From Acanthopleura granulata (taxonomy: Eukaryota > Mollusca > Polyplacophora > Chitonida > Chitonidae), in assembly GCA_016165875.1 (NCBI GenBank), contig JABBOT010000002.1:26922265-26986264 (forward strand): a stretch of 64,000 bases of DNA, given 5' to 3'. Within the stretch, counting starts at the first letter, position 1. Every line of letters begins with the position of its first letter. The notes under the pieces were generated by a model. It was not told the origin of the DNA, did not search any database, and saw only the letters and a program-made list of their open reading frames with translations. The position numbers were made by a program, and so were the translations under genes. Shown piece by piece: positions 1 to 12,924 of the stretch.

Positions 1-197
1 TCCCATGGGCTTTGCTCAGTTTCTTGTATTCATGAAATAATTTGTCGGTAAATTTCCCAGGATTTGAGGCTGAAAACATGCTCGACTTTTTAACAACTTC
101 AAAATTTTAATGGGATTTAAGCACAGCTGATATGCTTTTGAAAATGTTTCTGTAGGGCAAAGGGTAATTATTAGATGTATATTTTATTGCTTTACAG

Positions 198-584
198 GTG
201 AAGTTATACTTTAGTCCACCGGGTCCACCAAAAGAACGTAGTAGAAGCATGGAGGATTTCACATCACATCAAAAACTGTATGTGTCTGGTCAGAAGTCAC
301 GTCTTGAGGTGACACGCTCCAATAGTAACCGGAGTATAGAGGGCTCGCTTAATGCATTGAGTGTGAGCAGTGATTCAGGGACCTTACGGACCTCAGAGCG
401 TCCGTTGACGTTCATGGCCCAGAGTGGGCATTGTGATACGGGTTCACTGGAGGGCAGCATTGAAGGCCTGCCCATTAACTCTCAGGGCTCCAGTGATAAC
501 GAAGGAATGTGTGATTTGGAGGATGACTTATCCGAGACAGAGTCGGATGATGAGTGGGAGGGCTGCGAGACAACACAAGTATGA
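198..584 (+). CDS. 3' terminal exon of an unrecognised serine-rich, acidic-tailed protein (partial)
   Basis: The exon opens right after a good splice acceptor (pyrimidine-rich stretch ending ttacag at 192-197) and reads GTG AAG TTA onward to a TGA-type stop at 582-584, giving 128 codons. Upstream exons lie outside the window. The peptide begins with a proline-rich stretch (SPPGPPKERSRSMED), continues as a Ser/Thr/Asn-rich low-complexity segment with several RSNS and SxS phosphosite-like patterns, and ends in an acidic stretch (LEDDLSETESDDEWEG). The last four residues, TTQV, fit a class I PDZ ligand (S/T-x-V). I do not recognise the family. It is probably the disordered cytoplasmic C-terminus of a larger signalling or scaffold protein. 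The codon use looks coding and the reading frame is open throughout the exon. Confidence 0.6.
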   Translation: MKLYFSPPGPPKERSRSMEDFTSHQKLYVSGQKSRLEVTRSNSNRSIEGSLNALSVSSDSGTLRTSERPLTFMAQSGHCDTGSLEGSIEGLPINSQGSSDNEGMCDLEDDLSETESDDEWEGCETTQV

Positions 585-3500
585 TAACAGCTCTTCCCCT
601 TAGGCCACTCCATACTGCACTCACTACCTATATATTTTTACATAAAGATATCCTCATAGTGTGACTCACAGATGGGAGGATGGGATGAACTTTAGGACCG
701 AGCTTTGATGTACACCTACCCCTACACATGAGATGTGATGAAGTGGAGGGCTGGTGCTGAGAGGACTGATGTTAACACCTGTCTGTTCAGCAGATACGAG
801 GATGTGATGGAGTGGAGAACTGGATAAGCTGATAGGACTGAGGTGCACCCATGTCTGCTCAGCAGATATGAGGACAAGTTGAAGCTGAGGACTGGGCTGG
901 AGCTGAGAGGATTGGGGTGTACAACCGGCCTCTACGCAGCAGATGTGAAGATGGGATGAAGTTGAGGACTAGGCTGGAGCTGAGAGGACTGAGGTGTACG
1001 CTTGTCTCTAAACAACAGATGTGATAAACAGAATGAAATTGAGGACTTTGCTGGGGCTGAGAGGACTGATGTGTACCCATGTCTCTACACAGCTGACACA
1101 CAGCTTCATTTGTATTTATTTTATAGTGCTCTGATACTAAACCAGACCAGCACTCCAAAAAGTGGTCTCAAAACTAAATGGTATGGAGACTTTTTCCTTC
1201 ATTCTGTAATTAGTCCAGATTTCCTCTCTGCACTGTCTCCCCGCTCCCCCACTCTCTTGTACATTTATTAGCATTATGCACTCACTCCTCATCGTTTGAT
1301 TAAGTGCTTGGAGACTTCAACACCTGGTTTTATTTCACAGGAGTTGTTATCATGTTGACAGCTTTGGCTTGCTCAGACAGGTACAGACGTTTTAAAAGTA
1401 ATATGATTATGGTCAGTTTGAACCAGGTTTTAATTATAGACTGAATTTGACCTATTTGTCACAGTGTGCAGGTATAGGGAATTCTGAAATTTGATTTAAA
1501 GATAGTTATTTTTCATCATATACTGTGCAACAAGTAGTATATGTCCCACATGAAAGCAGTTTTCGGTGTTATTTTCCTCTTGACAATGCTGCCTAATCTC
1601 TCTAAGCTTTTTATATATGTATATACACACCTTGGTAAAGTACATATGTTCTGCTTTGATGATGATTATTATTATTTTTTATTTCTGATACAAGTAAATT
1701 CATGACCTCCTCAGGGGAGATAATTTCAGGTACTGACATTTTTAGTAGCATGCAACATGAAATTAATGGATGGTTGTTTGGGCTATAGAGTTTGAAATGT
1801 CAATTGTGAAAGTTAAGTTCTATAAATGGAAAAGTATAAATAGTGTTGACATATGTTCATTCAGGTCATCATTAAAAATATGTTTGTTGGGTGTAACCCG
1901 ACCAACCCTCCCGAAAAGGCTGCATAGGGTCATGTTATGCCGTGCAGACAGTTTTTTACAGATGGCCTCATTCATGTTTGCATGTAAGACTCATGAACCT
2001 TATAAAATTTTGAGTGTTGTCCAGATCTTCTTCTTATCAAATCAGTGAATTTTGTGTTTGTTTGGTATCAGCTCTTTGATGTAAAGCTTTTTTACTAACA
2101 ATAAGTAAACATACTAGTTGTTCAGAAACCAGTTTAAGTTACATTCTAAAGATTTGATTGATGGGGAACTGTGATATCACTACCGACCAATTCATTTAGT
2201 GTCATACTTTCTTCGGAGTGTTGGCCTTCATATAAAATTCTCCTCAGACTGCACCTAGAAAGTTGGACAAACTTCTGGGAGTTTTCTTCTCTCCCAAGAG
2301 CAGCCACATGGACCGAATGGGCGAGAAATGAATATGTCACATTGTTCTGTGTGTTCGCATGGAATTTGATTTTAATGAGACTATACTGAGATATGTTGGT
2401 TCATTTGTATGTATGAAGTGAGACAGCAGCTTAGCAGAGACTTGCATCTCCCATCCATTACTCATTCTCATTTGGCATTTCCATTATTTTACCTGTAAAT
2501 GTAGCTCTCAATCACAATATACAGTGTACATCTGTCATTGCACATACATGTATGTAACAGTATTTTAAAATTCAACCTGAGAAACCATACTATTGACATC
2601 CATTTCATTCTCAGTGTGTGTAAATAGTGCATATCCTACCATCATTAAAATAGCTCCATGCTTCATTTATTCTGTTGTATTGCTCTGTTGAAATGAGCAA
2701 CTTTATGAGATCAGTAAAGCTACCAAGACAGGCATGCTACATAAATAAAAGTTCATGGATTCATGTGTTCATAAAACAATAATTCCAGTCTAAAAATTCT
2801 GACTGCCTTCCCAACCAATCAGAATTTCAGTGTTGAAAAGGTAATGTACTGAGCCCATTCAGTGAAAAACTGCCAGCAACAAACACTTTAAGCAATGTAC
2901 ACAGCATCTCCTCTGAGGCTCTTATTTTCTTTGTAATTGCTGTACCATTTATGTATTGGATTTCTAGATTTTCAGTTTTAGTTTTTTGCTCACTGAACAG
3001 ATGTTTGTCCTAGGTAGCAACATTTGTTACTTTTGAAATCTGGTAAAATTATTCTCACCATTTACCCATTGTTTGCTTTTCTAGCCATGCATTTTTGTTT
3101 CTTTCTTTTTTAATTATTTTTATGTAAATATATGCCAATGTATTAGTTATATTTTGAATCTGGAGAAAGAAATCCTGTGTTGTCAGTGAACTGGTATTCT
3201 CTACAGGCATCTTGTTAAGCTTATGACAACCCAACAGTTCGATCAACAACATTCAGTATCCGTGATGTGAAATATAAGACTTACCATTACCTTACTCATT
3301 AGAGTCAAACATTTTTAATCATAAGCATCTCAGAGTTCACAATTGCCTATTGACCTAGGTGCTGTACTCCCTCAGTGTGCTCAAGTCTGTTTTAAATCTC
3401 ATAAGAGCCAAAGTTTTTTGTTGGAAAGTTGTGGTTTCATTTTTGAAAATCCATAAGTGTAAGAGCAGGGAGATCTACTATATGTCTGTGATGGCAAACA

Positions 3501-6500
3501 TTTGCCTGAACATATCCATTGCTTCCCCATTGGTGGGCACCAAGAGCATCAAGAGTCTTGGCAACATAATAATAATCTAATGTAACTTCATTCATCTGGT
3601 CAGCATGGAATTATGTTCTAAGATCCAAAGAACAACCCCTGGTAAGTTTATGTATCCTGGTCTGCTCAGGTGATCAGTGTACCCTTAAATCTTGGAAAAA
3701 CAAGGCCAAAGTGAGTTACACATATACTTCAGCCTGTAAGAGGACACTTTCTGGTATTTCAAGACTATCCCCAAATATTATACTACTAGCAGCTATACTG
3801 ACTTATTATTAATGTATCACTCAGACAGTGCATGATTAAACACAGTAGTATGTATCTGTTCACAGCAGGAAAATGTCTTCTGTAAGTAAAACCTCCCACC
3901 TGGCTTGACTTATTAAAGCGAGTGTCAGATTTTTTATGTGTCCAGGTTGTTCAGGGGTAGTTAAAACTGTTCAATACGGACTGCAGAATAGGAGTTAATC
4001 TGATGTTCTGATCCGTATACATGATATATTTAGATCTTACCCAGTTTTGTTTGAGTTGATATGACCAGATTGTGTCCTGGAGGTAATGGAGTACAAGGTG
4101 TGCAATTCTCCATTCCATTTCTTAAGGAATTTGTGTTCTTTGTTAATGTGAACAGAAACTTTAAATCCTAGAATTACCGTCCCCAGCACAGAAGTACTTA
4201 ACTATCTGACAGCTAGTGTGTGCATTTTTTTCTTCTTTTTTTTTTTTTGGAAAGCAATTTTCTTATTAAATAAACATTAAATCTTACAAAACATTAGATA
4301 AAGATGTACATGTTTCATAAACCTGTTTTGTCTTTGATTTGCATTGGATGTAAAATCTTTTGCTAGAATGAAAACTGTTTTATTAACATCATTGCAAACT
4401 GGTTACCTTATGTAGTTACCTTCTTGTTAGTACTGTTTGATGTTAAAATGTGTATTTGTGGCCCTTAAGGCATTTCAGTATAGACGTCAATCCTGCAAGG
4501 GTGATATGTATAGTCATCCATTGTTTCTGTTCAAAATGTAGATAGATCAGATTTTTGTAGTCATTGATAAAGGTGATCACAGTCCTATTTTTCTACCTGT
4601 TAATATGTTGAACTATAAGCAGAATCTAACCAACTGTTATTGAAGATGAGCTTCCACATACAAACCTACTGTCATTGATCTAGCTACATTTTTACCTGTA
4701 CTTGTTGCCCGCCTAATGCATTATCAATTACTTCTGTTTTAATAGTTACAATTAGCAGTTCATTCTACATTAGCCCTTTGTTCATTTCATTCATTGCTGC
4801 CTAACTCATTTCCCCTGTATGTAAACGAGAAGAACTCTTAGGTATGGTTTTCATCAAATCTTTACTTTGAATGGATCTCAAAGGTAAATCCAGTGAAGTA
4901 TTTGTATGTGTTACATTGTTCTTCTCAGCAGACTTGTTGTTTAATGTGAACAGGAAATGATATTCACAACATAGTCTGCCTGCATGAAATATACACATCT
5001 ATTATATTTTTTGCTCCATTTGAAATTTGTTAAAAATTACCTGCATTGTTACGGAACGGTTCAACCATATAAATACTATGGGAAGCTGTTAATCATTCGC
5101 ACAAGTTCTAGACTACCATTTGGTAGCAAACTGAATGTACATCATTTCAGTGTGTACTGGAACCCACAAATGATGTTTGTTACAAGATGTTGCTACTGTC
5201 CAGTTATGGCTATTATTGGTAGTGTGTCACAGATATATTATATGAATATATATATATATGTATAGATATGTATTTGAGCAGTGTGTCAGAATCTGTACGA
5301 ACTGTTATATACTTGTTAAGAATCTACGCTTTGTTGTGTTGTCTCTTAAATACATGTACAGAATTCTTTACATTTCTTATGTGTTGTTTATTTTACTGTT
5401 TTTTGTTTTTGTTGTCTTTTTTGTTTTTGCAGGGGAGAGGGGATTCTTTTTTCTTTTTTTCCATTTACAGTAACCTTCCAAGGCATCTATGGCAAGAATC
5501 ATCTCTACCACACAGATTTCAGCTAGATCTTTACATATATACCTCTAATTTAGTGGCTCCCAAAAAATGGGCTGCTTATAGGCTTCGTGGGGATTTATCC
5601 ACTGCCTCCATCGAGTTTTTTGGGGGGAATTACTCCCCTACCTCAAGGACTCTAATTCTGGATTATTATGTTTCTGTAAGGTGACATATAGACCCAGAGA
5701 ATTTGTGTCATGCAAATTGTATTTAAGTGAAAGGTCATGCTTGTGCTAAAAGTCTTGTTACCAAGTTTCCAAGTAAATCGTAATTTCAAATTTCTTGAAA
5801 CATAGGATAGATCACCTCTACACGAGGCCTGGGAACAGAATGACTTTTCAAAAGAAATATTGTGAAGTTTAAGATCGTACAGAAAAGTCTAACCTTTTAG
5901 GGGGAATTCATTTGTTCAAATTTTCCCAGTTTTCACTTAAAATGTGCATACAATGAACATGGCTTAACTCCACTAAGCAATATTGCAGCCATAGATAGTG
6001 TATATGAATGCATAGTATAAATATATCTTCATTTCATATGTGTAACCATGCAGAGGTCAAAGATGAAGGTCACTGAGAAGCCTTGCATGTGTTAAAGATC
6101 TTGTTTCCAAGTTGCTGAATAAATCGCAATACCATGAATCTTGTATGTCATCTGTACACTAAGGTGAACTGAATAACTTGACAAGCACTCGTAAAGTGAT
6201 TAAACCAACCAAGGTGAAAAAAAAAGAAGATTTATATTAACTGAACTACAGAAAACAAGCATTTTTAGCGTTTGTCATTGACAAACATGTTTTGTAGTTA
6301 ATATGTTAAGCACGTCTTCAAGATACAGAAACAAACTTCATTCAGCAGTGGGTGATATTTGAGTGTGGCGATAAGCAGCACTCAAATAAATCATTAGTCA
6401 GTGAGCATGTAATAAGAATTACCAAATGTCTCCATTGAATGCTACTGTAGTTACCTCAACAATAAAAATCACTAGCATCAAAGATTTGGGGGTGTGGACT

Positions 6501-6900
6501 GACCACTTTGATGCAAGCCCTGTAAGCGATGATCCAGATGTCCAGGCGCTGCAAACTCATGCCTTTAAGATCGGCAAAGGTATTTTAGGCGATTCCTGCT
6601 GAAATTACTTTAGAGATGGGAAATATACATACATTTATTTTCTATTTTTTCATGTTATTTTTTTATCAAGATTCCTTATTTTTGCTTCGTTTAAAGTTTG
6701 ATATCTTCCGCATTCCAATGTGGCACCACAGGACTGGACGCATTCCAACTTTCGGACAGGTGAGATGAGGCGGTAAGGCTGAGTTGTGACCCATGGCTGA
6801 AACCGGAGTGAGTGGAGTACAACGCGATTCGCATGTCTGACTTAGCTGTCAATACTTACAGCTTGTAAGTATTCATTGCCTGAATGCCACGCTTCAAAGC
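585..6900. other. 3' UTR and intergenic AT-rich DNA
   Basis: There is no supportable coding exon here. The first part is probably the 3' UTR of the exon at 198-584. It contains the 75-bp minisatellite described separately and an AATAAA at 2744-2749 that could serve as a polyadenylation signal. Further on there are scattered AT microsatellites (for example a short TA run near 5242-5262) and a T-rich stretch around 5385-5465. Open frames in this span are short and lack splice context or recognisable motifs. Confidence 0.5.
671..1095 (+). repeat. Minisatellite, about 75-bp unit, roughly 6 diverged copies
   Basis: Six tandem blocks share the pattern GATGNGATGAAGT, then GAGGACT, then CTGAGAGGACTGA, then a gTGTACnCatGTCTCTaC segment and an (a)GCAGAT junction. 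Block starts are near 671, 729, 795, 867, 942 and 1018. Unit length drifts from about 58 to 77 bp. The downstream units are the most alike, so the array is old and degenerating at its left end. It begins fewer than 100 bases past the stop of the exon at 198-584, so it is probably transcribed as 3' UTR. Confidence 0.8.
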
Positions 6901-7264
6901 AACGTGACACAGCTAATTAGCAACAAACTCTAAGTGCCCAAAGTACTGACAACCAAGAGAGGCAGCCATTTTCTCTATTTCGAAAAGAAAGGTGTAGTAA
7001 CTTACAAGGCAACTATGGTCCACCGACAGCTCAGCAGTGATGCCAGTTTTAATGAAACGACGTAATTGGTGAAAGGTACCTATATATTTGCCAGCTTGTG
7101 AAGAACACATTGTCGTGTTCTCGTGTCAGGGTTTGGCCTTACATAAGCGTAGCAGAAAACCTAGAGTCGGTTTTATATGTCTTGCAATTCTTTCAAGTTG
7201 TATTTTGGTGTTGGAGATGGATGTGTAAATGGGATGAGACGGGCTTCACTGTGATAACAATCAC

Positions 7265-7945
7265 AATGGTGTCGCCAATGAATATCCATCCAAGGCCTCC
7301 TTTCCCCCTGCTTCCACCTCCTATGGCCAATGAATATCCATCCAAGACCTCGTGTCTCCCTGGCTCCGCCACCTATACACCTGAATATCCATTCAAGCCT
7401 TCGTTTTGTCTGGCTTTCACCACCTATGCCTAATGCACCAAAGCTATTCTTTCTCATTTGCCTCTATGTTTATGGCCAATGAATATCCCTTCAAGTCCTC
7501 ATTTGTCCCTGTTTCCGCCAATTATGACAAATAAATGTTCTCCTTGGTTCTGCTACCTCTATGGCAACCGAATATTTGTTCAAGACCTCCTTTCTCCGTT
7601 TCTCTGTTGGCTCTGGCCAATGAATATTCCGTTAAATCCTTCTTTCTTCCTGGTTCTGTTCCTCATATGGCCAATGAATATCTATTAAAGATCTTCTTTC
7701 TTCGTTGTCCCACCACCTATGGCCAATAGTGATTCAATCAACCCTTTCTTTCTGTCTGATTCTTCTGCTTTTGTGGCCAATGAATATCCATTCAAACACC
7801 GTTATCCCACGTTCCTCCGATTATGGTCAAAGAATATTCAGTCAAGCCCTTCTTTCCCCCTGTTTCCGCTGCCCACATGGTCAGTAAATATCCAATCAAG
7901 CCCCCCTTTCTCCTAAATGGTTAATGAATATGAAGTCAAGTCAAT
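7265..7945 (+). repeat. Minisatellite, about 52-bp unit with a CCAATGAATAT core, about 14 copies
   Basis: Successive units follow the form ATGGCCAATGAATATCC, then a tCAAG(C/A)CcTC core, then a pyrimidine-rich stretch ending in cCnCCacCT. Recognisable unit starts include 7266, 7322, 7475, 7614, 7669, 7718, 7774, 7823 and 7877. Some units are shortened or scrambled. Each intact unit carries a CCAAT box. The spacing is near 52 bp, which is not a multiple of three, so overlapping open frames in this span are repeat artefacts and not genes. Confidence 0.85.
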
Positions 7946-8090
7946 GGACTTGAAACGTTGCAGAGGTTGCTTGAACTTGGAACTGCCAGTGGTTTTAATA
8001 TTTGATCCATGCATGTGTAGTGATGGATAACCTACACAAACATATATACAGAGGTGACGAGATTTAACCAGATTATCAGTTCACAGTTTA

Positions 8091-8370
8091 TATTTATTTA
8101 TTTATTTATTTATTTATTTCATTGATGTTTTACGCGGCACTCAAGAATATTTCACTTATATGAAGCGGCCAGCATTATGGTGAGAAGAAACCGGGCAGAG
8201 CCCGGGGGAAACCCACGACCATCCGCAGGTTGCTGGCAGACCTTCCCACGTACGACCGGAGAGGAAGCCAGCATGAGCTGGACTTGAACTCAGAGGGACC
8301 GCATTGGTGGGAGGCTTCGGGGTCATTACGCTGCGCCAGCGCGCTAACCGGCTGAGCCACGGAGGCCCCC
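8091..8370 (-). mobile_element. Full-length tRNA-derived SINE (family A) with target-site duplication
   Basis: Read on the minus strand, the element starts at 8370 with a tRNA-like head. The A-box-like TGGCTCAGCCGGTTAGCGCG is followed by the B-box-like GAGTTCAAGTCC. Then comes a family-specific body (CTGCCAGCAACCTGCGG, GGTTT, CATAATGCTGGCCGC) and the 3' end AGTGAAATATTCTTGAGTGC followed by an (AAAT)n tail. The element is bounded by a perfect 12-bp direct repeat, TCACAGTTTATA, at 8081-8092 (partly shared with the tail) and 8371-8382. That is the signature of LINE-mediated insertion. Related copies and fragments occur many times in this window. Confidence 0.9.
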
Positions 8371-8382
8371 TCACAGTTTATA

Positions 8383-11300
8383 AGTAGGTATGACTTCGTT
8401 GTCCGGATTGTTTAGCATGGGCAATTTCATATGAGGGATACATAGAAAAAAGCGGTGAATTAAGTGTCCTGCCTTAAATTTGTTAATTCCCGTGAGTGCC
8501 GTCCGCTGGAAAGAGAAGTATGGCTTATAGTGTCCGCGCTACAAATCCAGCTGCATGTGCGCAGTATTTGGTTGTTTTTTTTTAATTTATGCCTGGACTC
8601 TTGTTCACCTATATGCGACGGTGGAGAGCTTCATTCTGCAGATGACGGGAATGCACGGAATAAATCAACGACCAGTAACTTAATTATACGAACCTTCTCC
8701 CACATGAATGACATAACCTAAAGATCGACATGTTATATGAAGCATGTGAAGCAAATGGTTGAACTGGTAACATGTGAAAAAGTCTAAGCCACGTGAATAT
8801 ACCATTGTTGTATGTAGGATAAAAAGCTGCGTCTCTTATTTCTAGTACATATAACTGTTACAGCACAAGCTTTTGCGAACGTGAACAAAACTTTGTCCAT
8901 CATCTACATAGCTTTATATTTCCAGGAAACTTTTAGTGAAAGTGTTGACTTTTTTTGCTCAAATTTCTCGTATAATTAACTGAACAGGAATGGGAATTTT
9001 TCCATGAGTGTTACCACGCACAGTAATGAATATCTTATGTTTACTATATATGTACAGGTCGTATCTGTCACTGACGCAATTGTAATTGTCACATGCTGTA
9101 CAAGCAGCATACAATGCATTACGAGCAACATTCATTGAAAACAACCAGCATACGTCTTCCGTTAAATCTGTTATTTGATGGATAATGGGTTGCATTTTAG
9201 TCAATCCGAATTTTCACCGGCTACGTTTTCACTTTGTCAACTACACACTCTCGTCGCTGTTCTGGTGTTAATCTCCATGCTACAGTCTTTTATATTGTTA
9301 CTGCATAAACTAGTATTCCGTTGGAGGACTAAACATTCACAGAGGCCTGGTCCTTGGCACTGTTTTTCATGCATGTGATTGCGTAGAAAATGTGATGACA
9401 AAATTAACACAGCATTTTTCAGTGTATGCTTGGGTTTACGTCGTATTTAACAATTTTTCCACAGCATTTTGGGTAATTCTAGACCAGTGCCGTCTAATAA
9501 ATTGCAATAAATATCACTGCAATTTTCTTCTTACCTAACTCTGCTCAAGTCATGGTGCTAGGGGGCGTGAACGTTGTTATCTTTTAAACATGTACAAGAG
9601 CAGTTAGAATGAAACCTTAGCAGGTAATTGACAAGAGGCCAGATGTCACCGGTAACGTGTGACCATTTGCCAACTATCACTCTGTCGTAGCTGATCTGAT
9701 TTCCTTCTGTATTTCACCATGTACATGTAGTGTTCACGTTTATCTCGCAGAGAATTCCCATTTTGTCTTGTCATTACGCGACATATCCACGAGTTAATTC
9801 CGCTGTCGTTCCAGCGTGTTCACTGAGTGGTCCGAAGTTGAAGGAATGGGGACAACGCCATATGGCCAAAGCGAATGGTTACCCAGGGCATCGCCAGCCT
9901 GTATAGGATGGGATATCAGCATTTGACCGAGGAGGCCCAGGCAGCAGGGTTCTACCCTTGAGTAAAGCAGTACCATACTATTATCCCTTACAAACAGTCC
10001 AGGAAATTGCGGAACTTTGTCACACAGTTAGCCTATGGCTGAAGGTTAGAGCTCTCATGTAAACCTTAACATTTGACGACGCGAACACCACTGTGGCCAG
10101 AAAATTTTGACCCTGCTATGAGCAGAGCCCGTGTACGAACTGACACCCTCATGGGCCGTACACGGTGCAAAATGAGCCAGTAATCCGAATACCCGCCCCC
10201 CGTAGGCAGTTGGTGAGAAAGCAGAAACCGAGTTTAAAATTATTGACCGAGATTTTAGACGGCGATCCTCAAATCGTGCCATTGGCTTGGAGAACGCCTG
10301 TTGGAGATTCTAACATCCGGCTGCTGTTGTTGAACCTTGGAAAGGCTGGTAATCCCCCGGAGTTTGCCGGAGAAACCCGAGGTTTGCTGAGTTGTGGCAG
10401 GTAAGCGACAGCATTCTTAAGACGTTAAAATTCAGTAGCATATTTGTACTCCGTTCCCAGTTTATAACATCTTCTTGTTGTTAGTTAACGTCACAACACT
10501 ACCGTTATTCTGACAAAAAATTCCCTAACTACCGCATTGTAAACTTTACTGTCGCCCAGTTTTCCTTTTTTCATGCAGGCCAATGCCCAGAGTGGCATCG
10601 ACTGAGCTGCCATATTCCGAGCACTTTCCTACAGCCGACCTTTGTCTGCATACATATTCAGCTGTTAGGTATAGGCCTATATTCCAAAAACAAAAAGAAA
10701 AAAAAATACAGTGCTGATGTGTAAATAGTAATGTCTTATAGGCCTATAAAACTGCTGGTTATTTTACGCTGGCTGAGTTTATTTATTGACCAGTAGATAA
10801 ATCGATCTACATTTTACCCCGGCTCTCCAGAAGGCGTCCCCGTATTAAAAGTCAACTCCTTCTTACTCACCTGGTATCCCGCGTCCCCCCTCAGTTTCTT
10901 TTCATGTCCGCATGCTTGAAGCTCAGGTCCACCTCAAGCACGCCCGGGTTATACAATGTTTTTTCTTAGCTACCTATTAAACCTCATGAAACCTGTATCG
11001 AAAGATCCAGAGCTGGATTCGAACACGCGACCTCATTCGGTTGTAATAGTCACAACAAGAAAGCGCTTCACCCATATGAGGCATTGGTTTTCTGTCTCCC
11101 TCAACACACTTACCTTTGGTACCATTAACTCCACACTCATGGTTAGTACCAATCAAGATTACTTACTAGTACATTTTATATATCACATCACTTCAAGTAC
11201 TACATATATGAAAGCCTTAACAGATGCATGGGTCACGAGGTGAACGAAGTTGTTAATGTTTGACGAAAAGAAGTAGATGAAAGCATATATAATCAGTAAT

Positions 11301-12009
11301 GTTTTGTGATCATATAATTAAAGATTAGCTAAATATAGTGGGTTTTACTTGGAAATTATTTTCAGTTGCCAGTTGTACAATAAGTAAAGAATTGTTAAAA
11401 AAAAACAAAAAAAAAACTGACGCTTATACATATGTCGACGTGTACACGTAATAACGGGTTTCTTTGTAAATCAGCCGAGCTTATTGTGGTATGCCATAAC
11501 CTTAGGCGGAGGATTATGGCGAGTTTTCAGAAAACAAGTCACTGAGGTCAAAGAGCGTGTGTGAGAGATTCCTTGGACAAGAGAAAAATTCCAGTCTTGC
11601 TGTTTAACGAGAGAAGAGCCGTGAAGCGGTGAAGGCAGTCGGGTGAACGCTAGCGTCGGTATCTGCCCCGTGTATGTACAGTTCTTCCCTGGGACATCAC
11701 TGGCTCTCATTTCAGCCAATCATTTGACACTTTTTAGCTTTCTAACCCCCTTCCCTTGGAAAAAAGTCAGACGCTCAGTATGTTGATTCTCTTTTCTCAT
11801 ACCTGAAAAATTTTTTCCTGAAAGCAGAGTAACATTTTCAACTGATGTTTTTACAGGAAGATAAAGCAGGTATGAGTATCTGACTACCTAACTGGGTCAT
11901 GTTGACTGAGCCTTAACTGTCCACCTGGATTGGCCCTCGGGCGAGTTGTTCACCAGCCTTCACACGTAAGTACCCACAACTGTCTAATGAAGTTAAGAGC
12001 GGGGTGTAA
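8383..12009. other. Intergenic or 5' region upstream of the UGT; no firm gene
   Basis: No exon with recognisable protein content was found. The stretch ending at 10400 (gttgtggcag followed by gtaagcg) has a strong donor consensus and could be a non-coding first exon of the UGT at 13275, whose coding exon begins at a splice acceptor. That is a guess. Elsewhere there is AT-rich DNA, an A-rich run near 11398-11417 and short unsupported frames. Confidence 0.35.
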
Positions 12010-12360
12010 ATAAGTGAAGTGCTCAACTCATAAGAGTGACATGGAGGCACGCCCGATGTTGGTTCAATCCCAAACTTTGACAGATGGATTCCCCGTCTCC
12101 AGTGTTCCTAAGAGGCTCGGAGACCGCGGTCGACTGCGCTCGTAGGCTTGTTTGCATAGTATTACCTTCGTTAAAGCTTGCCTTCCACAAATATGACGTG
12201 CACGTCTGCATGTCACAATTGGGGAAATTCGTGAGTAACTTGACAATGTTGGTGATTTAACACGGCCACTCCGGTTTCCTCCACCTATAAGCCTGAACTG
12301 TCGTAGAAGTGACCATTTCTTAAGCACGGCGTTCAACCCCAATCGATACATCAATGAAAC
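12010..12360 (+). mobile_element. Degenerate tRNA-derived SINE-like composite
   Basis: The left part carries a B-box-like GGTTCAATCCC (12060-12070). The right part (about 12218-12355) matches the 3' half of the window's SINE family A: a cggtttcctccacctataa segment, a 'gtcgtagaagtga' segment and a 'cacggcgttcaaccccaat' end close to the family's terminal 'cggcgtaaaacaccaat'. Both halves are diverged, so this is an old copy or two nested fragments. Confidence 0.55.
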
Positions 12361-12924
12361 AAAAAATAATCACATTCACAGTATTAAAGATTGGTTTCAC
12401 ACCTGACACTCCTCTTGCGCTGTAACTGTGATAATACGAATAGAAATTAACATCACAATTAATATTATCGACGAACTGTTCTGCATGAAGCTTCTTAATC
12501 CTTATGTTTTTATATGAATCCTTATATTTTCATACATGTATTAAATAGTTGTCAACTGACCTTGGTTTCTCTATTGCATGTACCAGTGTCTTCAATGATC
12601 TTATTAAATTTGTGAATGTATTTTGTTGGAAATCCATCAGGTGCACACGTGCACTTGTTCTACTACCCAAGTCTTTTCTGGTCTTCCGTTTTCATCCAAT
12701 GTACATGTAATTGCAACAGGAATACACGTTTTCTTTTTTCTTATATGGTTAGTCCATCAAATGAACAATATATCCATATAGTGCATTCAGCACTACTAAT
12801 ATGTCTCCCCAAAAAGTAAAAGAATTAGGGTAGACGAAATCTCACTTTAATCAGTGCATTGTTTCATGTATTTTCATGTATTTCGTTTATGTATGCATGG
12901 ATTTTACCTCGTATACTCAAAAAT

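Noticed and set aside
7098..7916. Several overlapping plus-strand open frames rich in ANEYPxK and LWPMNI peptides
   Set aside because: They are translations of the 52-bp minisatellite in shifting frames. They have no splice or family support.
8156..8374. Minus-strand open frames over the SINE at 8091-8370 (and the same at 51921-52259)
   Set aside because: They are translations of the SINE itself; the same peptide appears at each copy.
10165..10404. 79-codon frame followed by a strong splice donor
   Set aside because: It opens on GTG with no ATG, has no recognisable domain, and the opposite strand is also open. At best it is a non-coding first exon of the UGT.
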